Shown: piece by piece, positions 21,312 to 31,052 of the stretch
Layout: each line of letters begins with the position of its first letter
How positions within the stretch are numbered: position 1 is the first letter of the stretch
Assembly: GCF_004337985.1 (NCBI RefSeq)
Contig: NW_021940929.1
Span: 62,001 to 126,000, forward strand
Source of the DNA: Pyricularia pennisetigena
Taxonomy: Eukaryota > Ascomycota > Sordariomycetes > Magnaporthales > Pyriculariaceae
Length of the DNA: 64,000 nucleotides
Direction: 5' to 3'
The notes under the pieces: model-generated
Told to the model about the DNA's origin: nothing
The model's input: the letters and a program-made list of their open reading frames with translations, nothing else
Database searches by the model: none
Translations under genes and position numbers: made by a program

Positions 21312-24300
21312 GGCCTTCAGAGTGAACCCGAGGTCAAGTCTTGGAAGCTCAATGGCGAGAATACCAGAGTCACCCTCCAGCATTAGGTGTATGTGCTCAA
21401 TATCTTCTATCGGTTCAAGACAGGCCTTCATTACATTTCCCGTCGAGCTCAATGGTGAGACCAGGCGTTGGTTGAGCTTTTCAAACTTCCATTCATTTTT
21501 CCCTAGTGACCGCATGATCCAGGGATCTCTGGGAGTTTCCCATGGCTGCCGCCTTGGGCGAAGTTCGATAACCTCTCTGTGGGTATCATACCAATGGAAG
21601 TAATCTTGCACAAAGCTTGTCGGTATCTTGTCGCTGAACACCCTGGAAGGGATCAAATGATACATGACATCCTTCTTCCCAACGAGCTTTTTGGCCGAGA
21701 CTATCAGATCTCTTGACCTCAGTCCAGGCTGAGGTTGAAGCCCAATATTGAGCACATTATCAGACAAGGCCTGTTTGACTGAGAATTGCATGCCCGGGAT
21801 ATTGGATGGCATAACATCCAGGGCTTGACCGCCAAATAGCGCTTTGAACATCGGGTGACTTTCGAAGCTGCTAGGAAGGCGCGACAGTGGCGCGCCGTTC
21901 ACAAGCAGCTCACCAGTCAGCACGTTGAAATGTACCGCCAAAGAGTGGCCACAAACGGCCTTAGTGGCTGTCTCAAGCCAGTTACAAGAGGAAGGCGAAA
22001 CTGTCTTCCATCCGATTCCACGACTGTACTCAGGCCACGTCGCCTGAATAGCTAGATCAAGAGCATAACCGTTTTCGGAAACAATAGATTTGATGAGAAT
22101 AGCATGAGCTCGATGACAGAGCTTTCTCCAGCGTATTAAGGCACGTCTATCAGCGCTGTCTGCCGCCAAACACTCGCATATGGCTATGCAGGATTGGAGA
22201 AATATTGAAGCATGCCCTGGTGCTTTGAAAAAGCTTTCAAAGTACGGCATCTGTATGTCAAAAGTCTCTAGACATATCAGAGCTATCTCGGCTGACTTTT
22301 GTTTCAGTTCCAGTTGTGATTGCTGTGTTCTTGCCCCCGTTGCTTTTGTGCGAATTTTGGCAAGCCAAGTAAAGGCAATTGCACGGGCCTTGAGGAGAAA
22401 TTTGAGGCAGCAGAATTGGACGTCTTTATCATTTGAGAGTGAAAGTGCTCGAGTGGCGACGGAAATAAAGATGGATAGGGCACGGGTTGATTCCCAGTTA
22501 TTCCGAACCCTATCAGTGGCTTGCTGGAGATAATTGACCGTCTTCATACAAAACTGGGGGCAGTCAAGAATAGAATGAGCTTCCCGTAGCTCGGATTGAC
22601 TGCTGGGAGGACCGGCTTGATACATTGCCTGTAAAATTACCGCTGCTGTTTCGGCCCTTCCAAAGTTTATGCTGGGCATGGCCAGCTGGTGAAGAATATT
22701 CAGCCACTGGATTTTGTGGCCCAAGGGAATGAGGCACAGACTCTTGTATTCTTCCGTCGAGAGATGAGCTGGACACTCAGCTTGGTGCGCAATAACATCA
22801 TTGGGAGGAAGACCGTCAGGGGACGTGCTGGGTCTAAACAGGTATTTTTGGAGAACCTTTGACTCAGGCGGAACTTTGAAAGTGCAGGACATTACTAGCT
22901 CTTCGGTCATGATCGTTGAGGTAACGTAACTTGTGCACTCATCGTCAAAGTAGTAGTACGTCATGCCATTGTTGAGGCAGACATCATGAACTTCCAGATA
23001 TGGCACCGCTCTCAGCCGCCTGTGTGTCCTCGCGTTGGGTTTGGTTGATGACCAGAGTCCAATGCGCTGATTTCCGTATACATTTTTGAAGTATGGGCGC
23101 AGAGCAGAGTAGCTTTCAAGGGACTGCACACGATCCCGAGTAGTCGAGCCGTATTTGCACATGCTGACGTCTATGTGTATGAATGCGGTCGCATCCCGCC
23201 ATTTGGAGAATGTACATGGAGGACAAAGCTCAAAAACAGTGTTCTGAGCATCTGTTTGGTTCCGGGGTAGAGGCCATTCAAATATGTTGATGTTAAGCGA
23301 ATTCATCTGCCGCTTGTATGAGCATTTGGTGCAGTAACCACCTTGGTATGACATTGCCCCCTTCCGCTTGTTTTGTAACAAGCACTCGCAACTTGCAGCT
23401 TCATAGAGCCTTCGAAGGCGCTCATGCTGGGCCTGAACATTCGAAAGCTCGGCTATCTTTGCTGTGCGACTTCTGGCAGCTTCAGCCTCAATTTTCCCAA
23501 GCAACCTCTGGTGAACTGCTGATTGGCCGTAGTATCGCACAGCGAAAGTCCTTGAACCGCCGAAAGATGTGAATATGTCTGGAAGAGATTGGTCGGCTAC
23601 TTGAGATCGCTGTCGCAGATACTGTTCAACTTTCGCCAGTCGCCTCATGTTGTCGCGGGAAGGAAGCAAAAGGGACTGAAAAAGGCATGACGGAATTCGA
23701 GGGTCATAGTCGCACATAAGCGGAATCTGGCTTTTTGCTATTTTATCGCAAGCGATCCACAGCTCGGTCAACGCAAGGACCATGATTGATAATCCCTCAG
23801 GGTCTGTCCTATAGATTGGCAGTGCAATCTTTTTATATGCAGTCATAAATTCGAGAAGCTTTGCGCAGGCCTCAGATTCCGTTATGTTGTGGTGTAGCCA
23901 GGAGTCAAGGTGGTAAGATACCCAAGTCTCAACTTCTGCAAGGAAGAACTCGGTGTACTCTCCTGGGGTGGAAGTCGGAATGTGAGGAAGAGTATCTTGA
24001 TCGAACGATGCCATTTCCGTGAACTGGTTGGAATTGGTTTCGTAGGAGCTTAGCTTTCGTTGCGAGATGAGTCCGATGAAGTCATTCAATTCCTCCAACC
24101 TATGAACCGAGTCGCTGGCAAAATCAAGTGAGCGAAGTCGAGGCAAGATGTTGACCGGGGTGTTGTGTTTGATGAAATTACTTTGGCGGAGGATTAACTC
24201 TTGTGCAGCTTCGGTCATGACTCTGTCTGCAAATGAGGTAACTTTATCATTCTGACCATGAAGAGCCGTGAGCTTGTGCTTGCGCCGTACCACCTTGGAT

Positions 24301-25285
24301 CTCATAATCTCAATGATTTCACTTGGCAGACAGTGATTCAGGGCTTCCTCAAGAAGTGATGCGGTAAAGAAGAGCATCAATGACTTATAGAAAGATATCC
24401 CATCAAGTGCTGAGGGTGCTTCGTGGACAAAGAGAAGTTGGAGCGTAACCCGGATTAGAAGCCACAACGGCGACCTGCGCCAGGGCATGAGACTGTTGTT
24501 CCACATCACTTCGCTGCGTGTGTTCTTCCATACCCCTGGCGCATCTTGAACTTGCTTGGCGACAGGCCCCAGAAAGGCAGACATGAACTCGGTCACGTAT
24601 ACAGGATCTAGCGTATCTCGTGGCTCCTCGTGAGACTGGCCGGCTTTTTTCACAAGAGGACAAGTGTCGGGAGTTCTTTGATGACAGAGCTTGTGCAGAA
24701 GCGCAGCGAAACAGGTCCGGAACTTTTCATCACAGAAGGTTTCTAGGTTCATCGCCATTGCAGGTCCAGGGAAGTATCGGCGGAGTCGACCGGGAGATTT
24801 CATGACGGCGGAGTTCAGGGGAGAAAGCTCAAAAGACTCAATAGAGATAGAGTCCTTGCTCTTATAGACAAGAACGCCTGCGTTCTGGGAATGGGTATGT
24901 ATTGGCACAGCCGCACCCGGGCCTATTGTTTTTGTTAGTATTCATTAACCCCCCTTCCCTAGGTCAGGGAGGGAATATGGGAGACAACGTATTGTTAGGA
25001 TATTTACCGACCACTGTGGCTGAGCTCTTGCAACACTCCTTCAAGCCTGATGTAGTTGACATTTCCATTCTGATCTTGAGCTTGAACCATTCGTCGGATC
25101 ATTGCCACTGCCGAGCGTACTAATCCATGTTTGGCGGAAGGGACGAAATCTTCAAACTTCTCGGTGATTCTCAAGACAGTCGATTGCAGAGCTGAACTGT
25201 TGGTTGGATCCGAATCATCTCCCTCGGGGAGCTTGGGTGGAAGGAAGACATGGTTAACCATGTACATGAACGAAGTCTTCGACAT
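19778..25285 (-). pseudogene. DUF6606/DUF3638 giant protein gene, N-terminal half
   Basis: Exon 1 is 25285-25012 (starts MSKTSFMYMVNHVFLPPKLP, the DUF6606 signature). The intron is 25011-24923 (89 bp, perfect TACTAAC branch, AATAG end; donor GTCGGT is not ideal but gives the right phase). Exon 2 runs 24922-19778 without a stop. The spliced joint reads LQELSHSGPGAAVPIHTHSQ, matching the family. About 1,806 codons are intact. Visible features are helical repeats, a Cys cluster (CECLLQ...GGYCTKCSYK, near 23300-23390) and NIFEWPLP. The frame then runs through the N at 19777 into antisense pogo sequence, so the P-loop and DUF3645 parts are lost. A frame-intact N-half beside a separate C-half implies one ancestral gene; the protein made today, if any, would be truncated. 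Confidence 0.85.
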
Positions 25286-25813
25286 TGAGAGTTAACTGAC
25301 TGTAAAGAATATGATTGACAAAAGTAGTGAAACTTGGTTCAAGTTTCAAACTTCCCTGCTGAGACTGAAGACGATTGATGACTTGTTCTTCGCCAAAGGA
25401 GAGGGGCGAGCTCGCCCATTTATATCAAAGGAGGTGCTGTGAACCGAGGAAAGATATCGTGCTAATACAGATTCAGAGAAACAAGGCTTAATAGAATGAA
25501 GACTTTCCGGGCCATTGCAGGTGCGGGCTGACTGAAGCTCACAAAAACTCACAACATGGTGTAGGTGATTTTTGATTTCAATTCTCTTGCCAAATCTGTT
25601 GAGCAAGGCAAGCTGCCACTCAAGCTGCGAATCAGTACCAAGACAGAAAGTATACTGGATAAGAGAGCACACCTTTATTGTTTTTGTTGAAGAGTTTGGT
25701 GAAGGTGAACCTTCTTGGTTATTAACCTGTATGGTGTGGTGATCCAACCACAGTAACAGAGTTTGTCCTTATGTCCTGAACTAAGGCTGATCGCGATGTG
25801 AAAGACTGCAGTA
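25286..25813. other. Upstream region of the DUF3638 gene
   Basis: No recognised gene. A 133-codon minus-strand frame (25346-25747) has no family features and lies where the promoter is expected. Confidence 0.4.
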
Positions 25814-26746
25814 ACGTTGGGCTCCACATCTCCGACCCCCCTAAAGTCCGGCCCCTAAAAATATCTACTCAGCCACGTCAACCCTTTGTTTTATTTTATA
25901 AATATCTAGACGAATTTTTCACTTTAGAACTTGCATTTTGAAGATTCTTGCTCCAAACTTTCCAATGAAACAGTACACTGAAAATCAGCTTCTTGCTGCC
26001 ATTTCTGACATAAGAAATGGCAAATCAGTTCACAAAACCTCGCAAAAATGGGGTATTCCTCGGAGTACCCTTCACGATCGTTTAAAGGGGGCCCAGTCAA
26101 TTCAACAAGCGAAAAGATTTTGTCAAAGGCTTTCACAGGAGCAGGAGACCTATTTGGCAGATTGGGTACTTGCGCAGGCCGCGTTAGGCCTTCCGCCAAC
26201 GCATCAAGAACTACGCTATTTTGCGGAACGAATTCTTCAGGCCGCCGGAGAAAGAAAAAGCCTTGGGAAACATTGGGTTAGCCGTTTTATAGCCCGATAT
26301 CCAATTTTGAAAACCCAAAGGCCCCGGCGAATAGAAAATGCCCGGGTTAATGGGGCTACAACCGAGGTAATTAAATCTTGGTGGTCCTATTTGAAAAATC
26401 CCGTTATCGATACTATAAAACCGGCCAACCGTTGGAATATGGACGAAACAGGTATAATGGAAGGCAAAGGATCTAATGGCCTGGTGTTAGGGCGTAATAA
26501 AATCCGGCCATTACAGCGAAAAGAGCCTGGAACGCGGGGTTGGACGAGCATAATCGAATGTGTATCAGCTACGGGGGCTGTTATACCTCCCCTCGTTATA
26601 TTTAAGGGGAAAAACGTACAGCAACAATGGTTTCCAGCTGATTTAAGTCCTTTCGATACCTGGCAATTTTATAAAAGGGGTATTTCGTCGTTACATTTTT
26701 CAAGGGGGCCGGACTTTAGGGGGGTCGGAGATGTGGAGCCCAACGT
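25814..26746 (+). mobile_element. Fot1/pogo deletion derivative with 42-bp TIRs
   Basis: Flanked by TA (25812-25813 and 26747-26748), the target duplication of Tc1/mariner-pogo elements. The left end ACGTTGGGCTCCACATCTCC... is repeated inverted at 26705-26746, 42 bp without mismatch. At 933 bp it is much shorter than a full element (compare 1,861 bp for the other pogo family here). The transposase is cut after its middle, so the copy is non-autonomous. Confidence 0.92.
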
Positions 26747-26774
26747 TAATGCAATTATATTTGGAATTATATAA
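25938..26774 (+). pseudogene. Truncated Fot1/pogo transposase
   Basis: The N-terminus has the psq-type helix-turn-helix (YTENQLLAAISDIRNGKSVH, IPRSTLHDRL) and then the CENP-B-like DNA-binding part (LGLPPTHQELRYFAERIL, KSLGKHWVSRFIARYP). The first catalytic Asp is in RWNMDETGIMEGKG, followed by ATGAVIPPLVIFKGK and FPADLSPFDTWQF. The sequence then jumps to the 3' end, so the DGHGSH and QPLD blocks with the other two acidic residues are deleted. The frame continues through the right TIR and past the element. The protein could still bind ends but not cut. It is near-identical to the fragment at 19456-19776. Confidence 0.9.
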
Positions 26775-27987
26775 TTTACCAGCAACGTAGATAATCTTAC
26801 ACCTATAATACAAAAGCGCCGAACCATCTTTGTTATTATTATCAATAATTAATTTATTTATCTCATTCTATAATATTAACATGTTGGGTGTGCAGCAAGC
26901 CTTTTCCCTTCGGGCAGGGCCGCCTGTAAAAAGCACCGTAAAAGTACCAACTATGTAAATGCTGCTGCTGCTGCTACGACACATTCAATAGCGCGCACGA
27001 CCGGATAAGCCACGAAGTAAATAAACATTCTTATTATGTCGGCTGCGACCGCAAACTCGCAAATCCTTATAATGCGCGACAGCCAAACATTAAGCCCGAA
27101 CAAGGCTACCTACATCAGTCTCTTCTCCATAGGTGTTTCCCCCAGCCTCGTTCGAAAATTGAGACGATTGAAGTCTTGGGGAGAAGAGAAAAATTGATAA
27201 AGCTGATGAGAAAGTAATAATTCACAAATTTGTAAATTATATTAGCTTATAATATGTAGTAGTCCATTATAGGACGGCATGGAGATGCCGGTAAAGCCCA
27301 AGGATACGGCCTCACTTCGCCTACATCTCCTTTCTCTACTTTTAACGAGCTTCGACCAATTGCCAACTGTTATCAAAGCTGCCATTGATACTTTTTTGCA
27401 TTTTTAAAACCGGACACCAGGTTTATAATACTCGGGATTTACATTCCCTACGCTTGGCTGTGGCAGGCTTGTGGCAAAACAGTAGTGGAAGTAAGATTGT
27501 AGAATGCAGGACGATTCTATTCGAATGATTTAAGCTGAAATGTAAGATAAAAAGCAACGCATAAAGGAGTAGAGATCGAAATGAGAAGCAGGACGAAAGT
27601 AATTGCTTTACACATGTACCCGTATTGGATGCCCTTGCCAAATGAATAGAAAAAATGCTGGTGCCTAATCAAATGCCTGTTTTAATATCTAGAGTCCCGT
27701 TGTCATTTTTGAAATCAGCCGTGATTTTAAAAATTGACCATGGTTTACTCGAGATTAAAAGTCTTGGCAATTATATAAGGTTACATTGCTCTTCCCTTTA
27801 TATAATCCTCGGTTTTGCCGGCGGTATTTTTGGATGTGTTCTTAGGAGGAGTGCAACCCCACCTGGTCTCCTTGGTATCGGCCCAGTAGCCAAAGCTACA
27901 ACAAACGGTATAACCTATTCGCGAAAGGGTGTTAGTATACCTTCCCGGGCAGGGGGAACAACCACCAGTTGCTTTAACTTACTTTTA
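26747..27987. other. Intergenic
   Basis: No recognised gene. A short CTG run lies near 26960. A plus-strand frame 27655-28185 overlaps the small secreted protein gene antisense and is not supported. Confidence 0.4.
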
Positions 27988-28179
27988 TTAGCCTTTGTGC
28001 TTTTTCTCGCAGTTTCTGATACAAGCTTCCTCTATGGTGCAAGTAGGGCTGTTGGCCTTACAGCCGTCTACACACTGCTGCAGCGTTTCGCGAGCGACAA
28101 GCGTCTGCGAAACCTTGGTAGGGTTGGCGATGGCGGCGCTGCAAGCGTAGAGGCCGACAACCAAATTAAGGAAACGCAT
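27988..28179 (-). CDS. Small secreted cysteine-rich protein, 63 residues
   Basis: The start is set at ATG 28177-28179 rather than upstream in-frame ATGs, because this start exposes a clean signal peptide: MRFLNLVVGLYACSAAIANP, with Lys/Arg-light n-region, hydrophobic core and small residues before the likely cut after AIA. The mature ~45 residues hold five Cys in LQQCVDGCKANSPTCTIEE and ACIRNCEKK, ending in a basic tail (KKHKG). Size, signal and Cys spacing are those of fungal small secreted proteins or candidate effectors; I recognise no named family. A TATA-like box lies 126-135 bp upstream. It sits between two pogo elements, a common place for fast-evolving secreted genes. Toxicity or host activity cannot be inferred. 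Confidence 0.6.
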   Translation of the reverse strand: MRFLNLVVGLYACSAAIANPTKVSQTLVARETLQQCVDGCKANSPTCTIEEACIRNCEKKHKG

Positions 28180-28304
28180 TGTTAGGATTTGTAAAATTTC
28201 TTTTTGTTGAAAAAGCGGCGGTAAAAGATTAAAAAGATGAAAAATTGCAATGTGTCTTGGGATAAGATAAACAAGGGTATGGTGAAAAGAGAGATATTCT
28301 GGCA

Positions 28305-28314
28305 CTATTTATAT
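28305..28314 (-). promoter_or_regulatory. TATA-like box of the small secreted protein gene
   Basis: The minus strand reads ATATAAATAG here, about 126 nt upstream of the chosen ATG, followed by pyrimidine-rich leader sequence (ATCTCTCTTTTCACC, TTTTTCATCTTTTTAATC). It fits a fungal core promoter and supports the downstream start. Confidence 0.4.
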
Positions 28315-28483
28315 TATTTGACTGAATTAAACGGTGCTAGGTTTCCAATATAAATTTGCTGAATTAAAACCATGTAAATTGTTTTCAATGCAGATAATAT
28401 CGGTTTCTTAATCCGGTGTAAAGCTATGCCGTGTTCCTTTGCCTAACAAATAAATAATTTGTAATATTACCTCATCCCACTTA

Positions 28484-30344
28484 ACGTGGTTCATCAGGAC
28501 CCCGGACATATCAGGACCCCGGACACTCTTCCTGCACAATAGTACTTCCAATTTCAATTGCAACGCCAGCGTTGTTCAATTTACCTCAATGCAATCGGAT
28601 ATATGTACATCAGACATTTCTGCATCCTCCTGACAGGTGCGTGCATTATGTCCAGGTTTACCGCAGTTGCCGCAACGTCGTTTAGTCGCCGGCTGCGCAC
28701 TACTCCCCTCCCCATTTTCATCTTTCTTTTCGTATATTAGACCATCGGCACCATTTAATTGAAGCAAATTCTGACCCTCTTGTATGGTAAATGACCCTCC
28801 TTCGCGGATACGTGTTTTTTGCGCCCTGCGCCGCTTGCTAAGCGCTTCGTTGGCCTTCCGAAGGCTGCGGTTCTCCGCTTCCAAAAGTGTGGTTCGATGA
28901 GCAATCGACTCCAACCCTTTTGCTAGCTGCTTTACAGCATTAAAAATAGGCGTTGGCGAGCTTCCCTGATGACAGCTGATTCGACTTTTAACAAGGGTAG
29001 ATTGATTAACGGCTTCTGTCGGGTTGTGCGGTGTTTGAGAGACCCAGGTGTCGGTGCTGGAAAAATCAAGCTCTTTAGGTGACGGCGTCCGTAGCCTAAC
29101 ATCCAGCTTAGATATGACCATTTCCGGGCTATGGGGGATAATTCCCGCCCCTCGAAAGCCCCCGGCCATATTTTCTTTTGTCATTGACTTTTTGTAAGCC
29201 GCTGCAAAAGCCAAAAAGAACTCGACTTTGCTAATGCTGGTAATGTGGGCCCGGATAAAGTCGTTAATTTCTTGACCGTACGCCCGCTTAAGGACGTTGA
29301 ACACTCCGACATCAAGTGGCTGGGTTAAATGAGATGAATGAGCAGGCAGGCAAAGTGGAATAATATTGTGATCTTTGCAATAGCCCTCGAATTCAGGGGA
29401 TCGATGACTGCCGTGCCCATCGAGCACTAACATCCGATATACGCCTTTTGTCCGCGATTTTGTATGGTTGTCGAAATGCTGAACCCAGTCGAGGCCAGTC
29501 TCGTTGTCGGTCCATCCATTAACGGTGGGTTTGAGGCGCCACGTGTCCGGAAGACCGCCTTCTGTATACCAATTGGACAAATGGTAAACGCCTTTGACGA
29601 TGATATACGGGGGAATATCGTAACCGTCGCCACTGATGCAACAAATTGCAGTTGCCCATTCTCGATTGCCAGGCTGTACTTTTTTCCTTCTTCCGCGTCT
29701 TTCGGACCCAGTTACGACCATTCCAGCGCAAATCTGGCCCATCATAAAGCCGGTTTCGTCGAAGTTGTACATGTCGCAGTCTTGGATGCCATATTTGGCC
29801 CTCATATTGGCCACCAATTGAAACCACGCGTTTAACGCGTCAGGATCTTCGCAAAAAGCTCTTTGGAAATCGTAAGCGCGAGAAAAACGCGTTTTTAATT
29901 CTGTGCGTCGTTGTACGAAGCGATAAGCCCATTGCTTGCCAACCGGTCGCGCGTCCCGCGCGGCGAGAAGATGATCGGCCATTGCGGCCACATCAGCGAT
30001 CTGGGCTGGAAACCCTCGGGAATCTAGGTCCAATATATACTGGACAACTACTTCCTCTTCCCTTTCCGTTAGCTTTTGGTTGCCTGGCCGACGATTGGCC
30101 AAAGAAGCGATGCCGTTTATTCTGTCGTGTAGTGTCGATTTTGGGGCATTATATATTAATGCAACCTTTCGTATGCTTTTCTTTTTGCTTGATCGGAGCT
30201 CATTTAGAGCAAGAATGATTCGCGCTTCGCAATTTGATGATTCCATTACTGTTGGGGGAAAGAACACGTGTGGAAAATAAAGGATGAAACTGGGTTGAAA
30301 AATGTCCGGGGTCCTGATATGTCCGGGGTCCTGATGAACCACGT
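28484..30344 (-). mobile_element. Full-length Fot1/pogo element A (1,861 bp)
   Basis: Flanked by TA at 28482-28483 and 30345-30346. The 42-bp terminal inverted repeats begin ACGTGGTTCATCAGG and hold two direct copies of TCAGGACCCCGGACA. The transposase reads leftward. It has the same size and structure as the copy at 31053-32913, of which it is the mirror image. Confidence 0.95.
28576..30246 (-). CDS. Fot1/pogo transposase, intact, copy A
   Basis: A 556-residue DD(D/E) transposase. The start is taken at MESSNCEARIILALNELRSS; an earlier in-frame ATG lies inside the TIR. Order: psq-type helix-turn-helix (IRKVALIYNAPKSTLHDRI), CENP-B-like DNA-binding domain (REEEVVVQYILDLDSRGFP, GKQWAYRFVQRR), catalytic Asp in CDMYNFDETGFMMG, second Asp in MLVLDGHGSH, third in HSSHLTQPLDVGVFNVLK. 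Then a coiled-coil-like stretch (LLEAENRSLRKANEALSKR) and a C-terminal CCHC zinc knuckle, CGNCGKPGHNARTC. All three acidic residues are present and no stop interrupts it, so it may be active. No RIP-type damage is visible. Confidence 0.95.
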   Translation of the reverse strand: MESSNCEARIILALNELRSSKKKSIRKVALIYNAPKSTLHDRINGIASLANRRPGNQKLTEREEEVVVQYILDLDSRGFPAQIADVAAMADHLLAARDARPVGKQWAYRFVQRRTELKTRFSRAYDFQRAFCEDPDALNAWFQLVANMRAKYGIQDCDMYNFDETGFMMGQICAGMVVTGSERRGRRKKVQPGNREWATAICCISGDGYDIPPYIIVKGVYHLSNWYTEGGLPDTWRLKPTVNGWTDNETGLDWVQHFDNHTKSRTKGVYRMLVLDGHGSHRSPEFEGYCKDHNIIPLCLPAHSSHLTQPLDVGVFNVLKRAYGQEINDFIRAHITSISKVEFFLAFAAAYKKSMTKENMAGGFRGAGIIPHSPEMVISKLDVRLRTPSPKELDFSSTDTWVSQTPHNPTEAVNQSTLVKSRISCHQGSSPTPIFNAVKQLAKGLESIAHRTTLLEAENRSLRKANEALSKRRRAQKTRIREGGSFTIQEGQNLLQLNGADGLIYEKKDENGEGSSAQPATKRRCGNCGKPGHNARTCQEDAEMSDVHISDCIEVN

Positions 30345-30346
30345 TA

Positions 30347-31050
30347 NNNNNNNNNNNNNNNNNNNNNNNNNNNNNNNNNNNNNNNNNNNNNNNNNNNNNN
30401 NNNNNNNNNNNNNNNNNNNNNNNNNNNNNNNNNNNNNNNNNNNNNNNNNNNNNNNNNNNNNNNNNNNNNNNNNNNNNNNNNNNNNNNNNNNNNNNNNNNN
30501 NNNNNNNNNNNNNNNNNNNNNNNNNNNNNNNNNNNNNNNNNNNNNNNNNNNNNNNNNNNNNNNNNNNNNNNNNNNNNNNNNNNNNNNNNNNNNNNNNNNN
30601 NNNNNNNNNNNNNNNNNNNNNNNNNNNNNNNNNNNNNNNNNNNNNNNNNNNNNNNNNNNNNNNNNNNNNNNNNNNNNNNNNNNNNNNNNNNNNNNNNNNN
30701 NNNNNNNNNNNNNNNNNNNNNNNNNNNNNNNNNNNNNNNNNNNNNNNNNNNNNNNNNNNNNNNNNNNNNNNNNNNNNNNNNNNNNNNNNNNNNNNNNNNN
30801 NNNNNNNNNNNNNNNNNNNNNNNNNNNNNNNNNNNNNNNNNNNNNNNNNNNNNNNNNNNNNNNNNNNNNNNNNNNNNNNNNNNNNNNNNNNNNNNNNNNN
30901 NNNNNNNNNNNNNNNNNNNNNNNNNNNNNNNNNNNNNNNNNNNNNNNNNNNNNNNNNNNNNNNNNNNNNNNNNNNNNNNNNNNNNNNNNNNNNNNNNNNN
31001 NNNNNNNNNNNNNNNNNNNNNNNNNNNNNNNNNNNNNNNNNNNNNNNNNN
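30347..31050. other. Assembly gap, 704 N
   Basis: A run of N whose two sides end exactly at the TA flanking two identical pogo elements in opposite orientation. Confidence 1.
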
Positions 31051-31052
31051 TA

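Noticed and set aside
25346..25747. 133-codon minus-strand frame upstream of the DUF3638 N-half
   Set aside because: No recognisable features and it lies in the expected promoter region; does not join the next exon in a family-consistent way.
27655..28185. 176-codon plus-strand frame with hydrophobic segments
   Set aside because: Antisense to the small secreted protein gene; no family motif and no promoter evidence.
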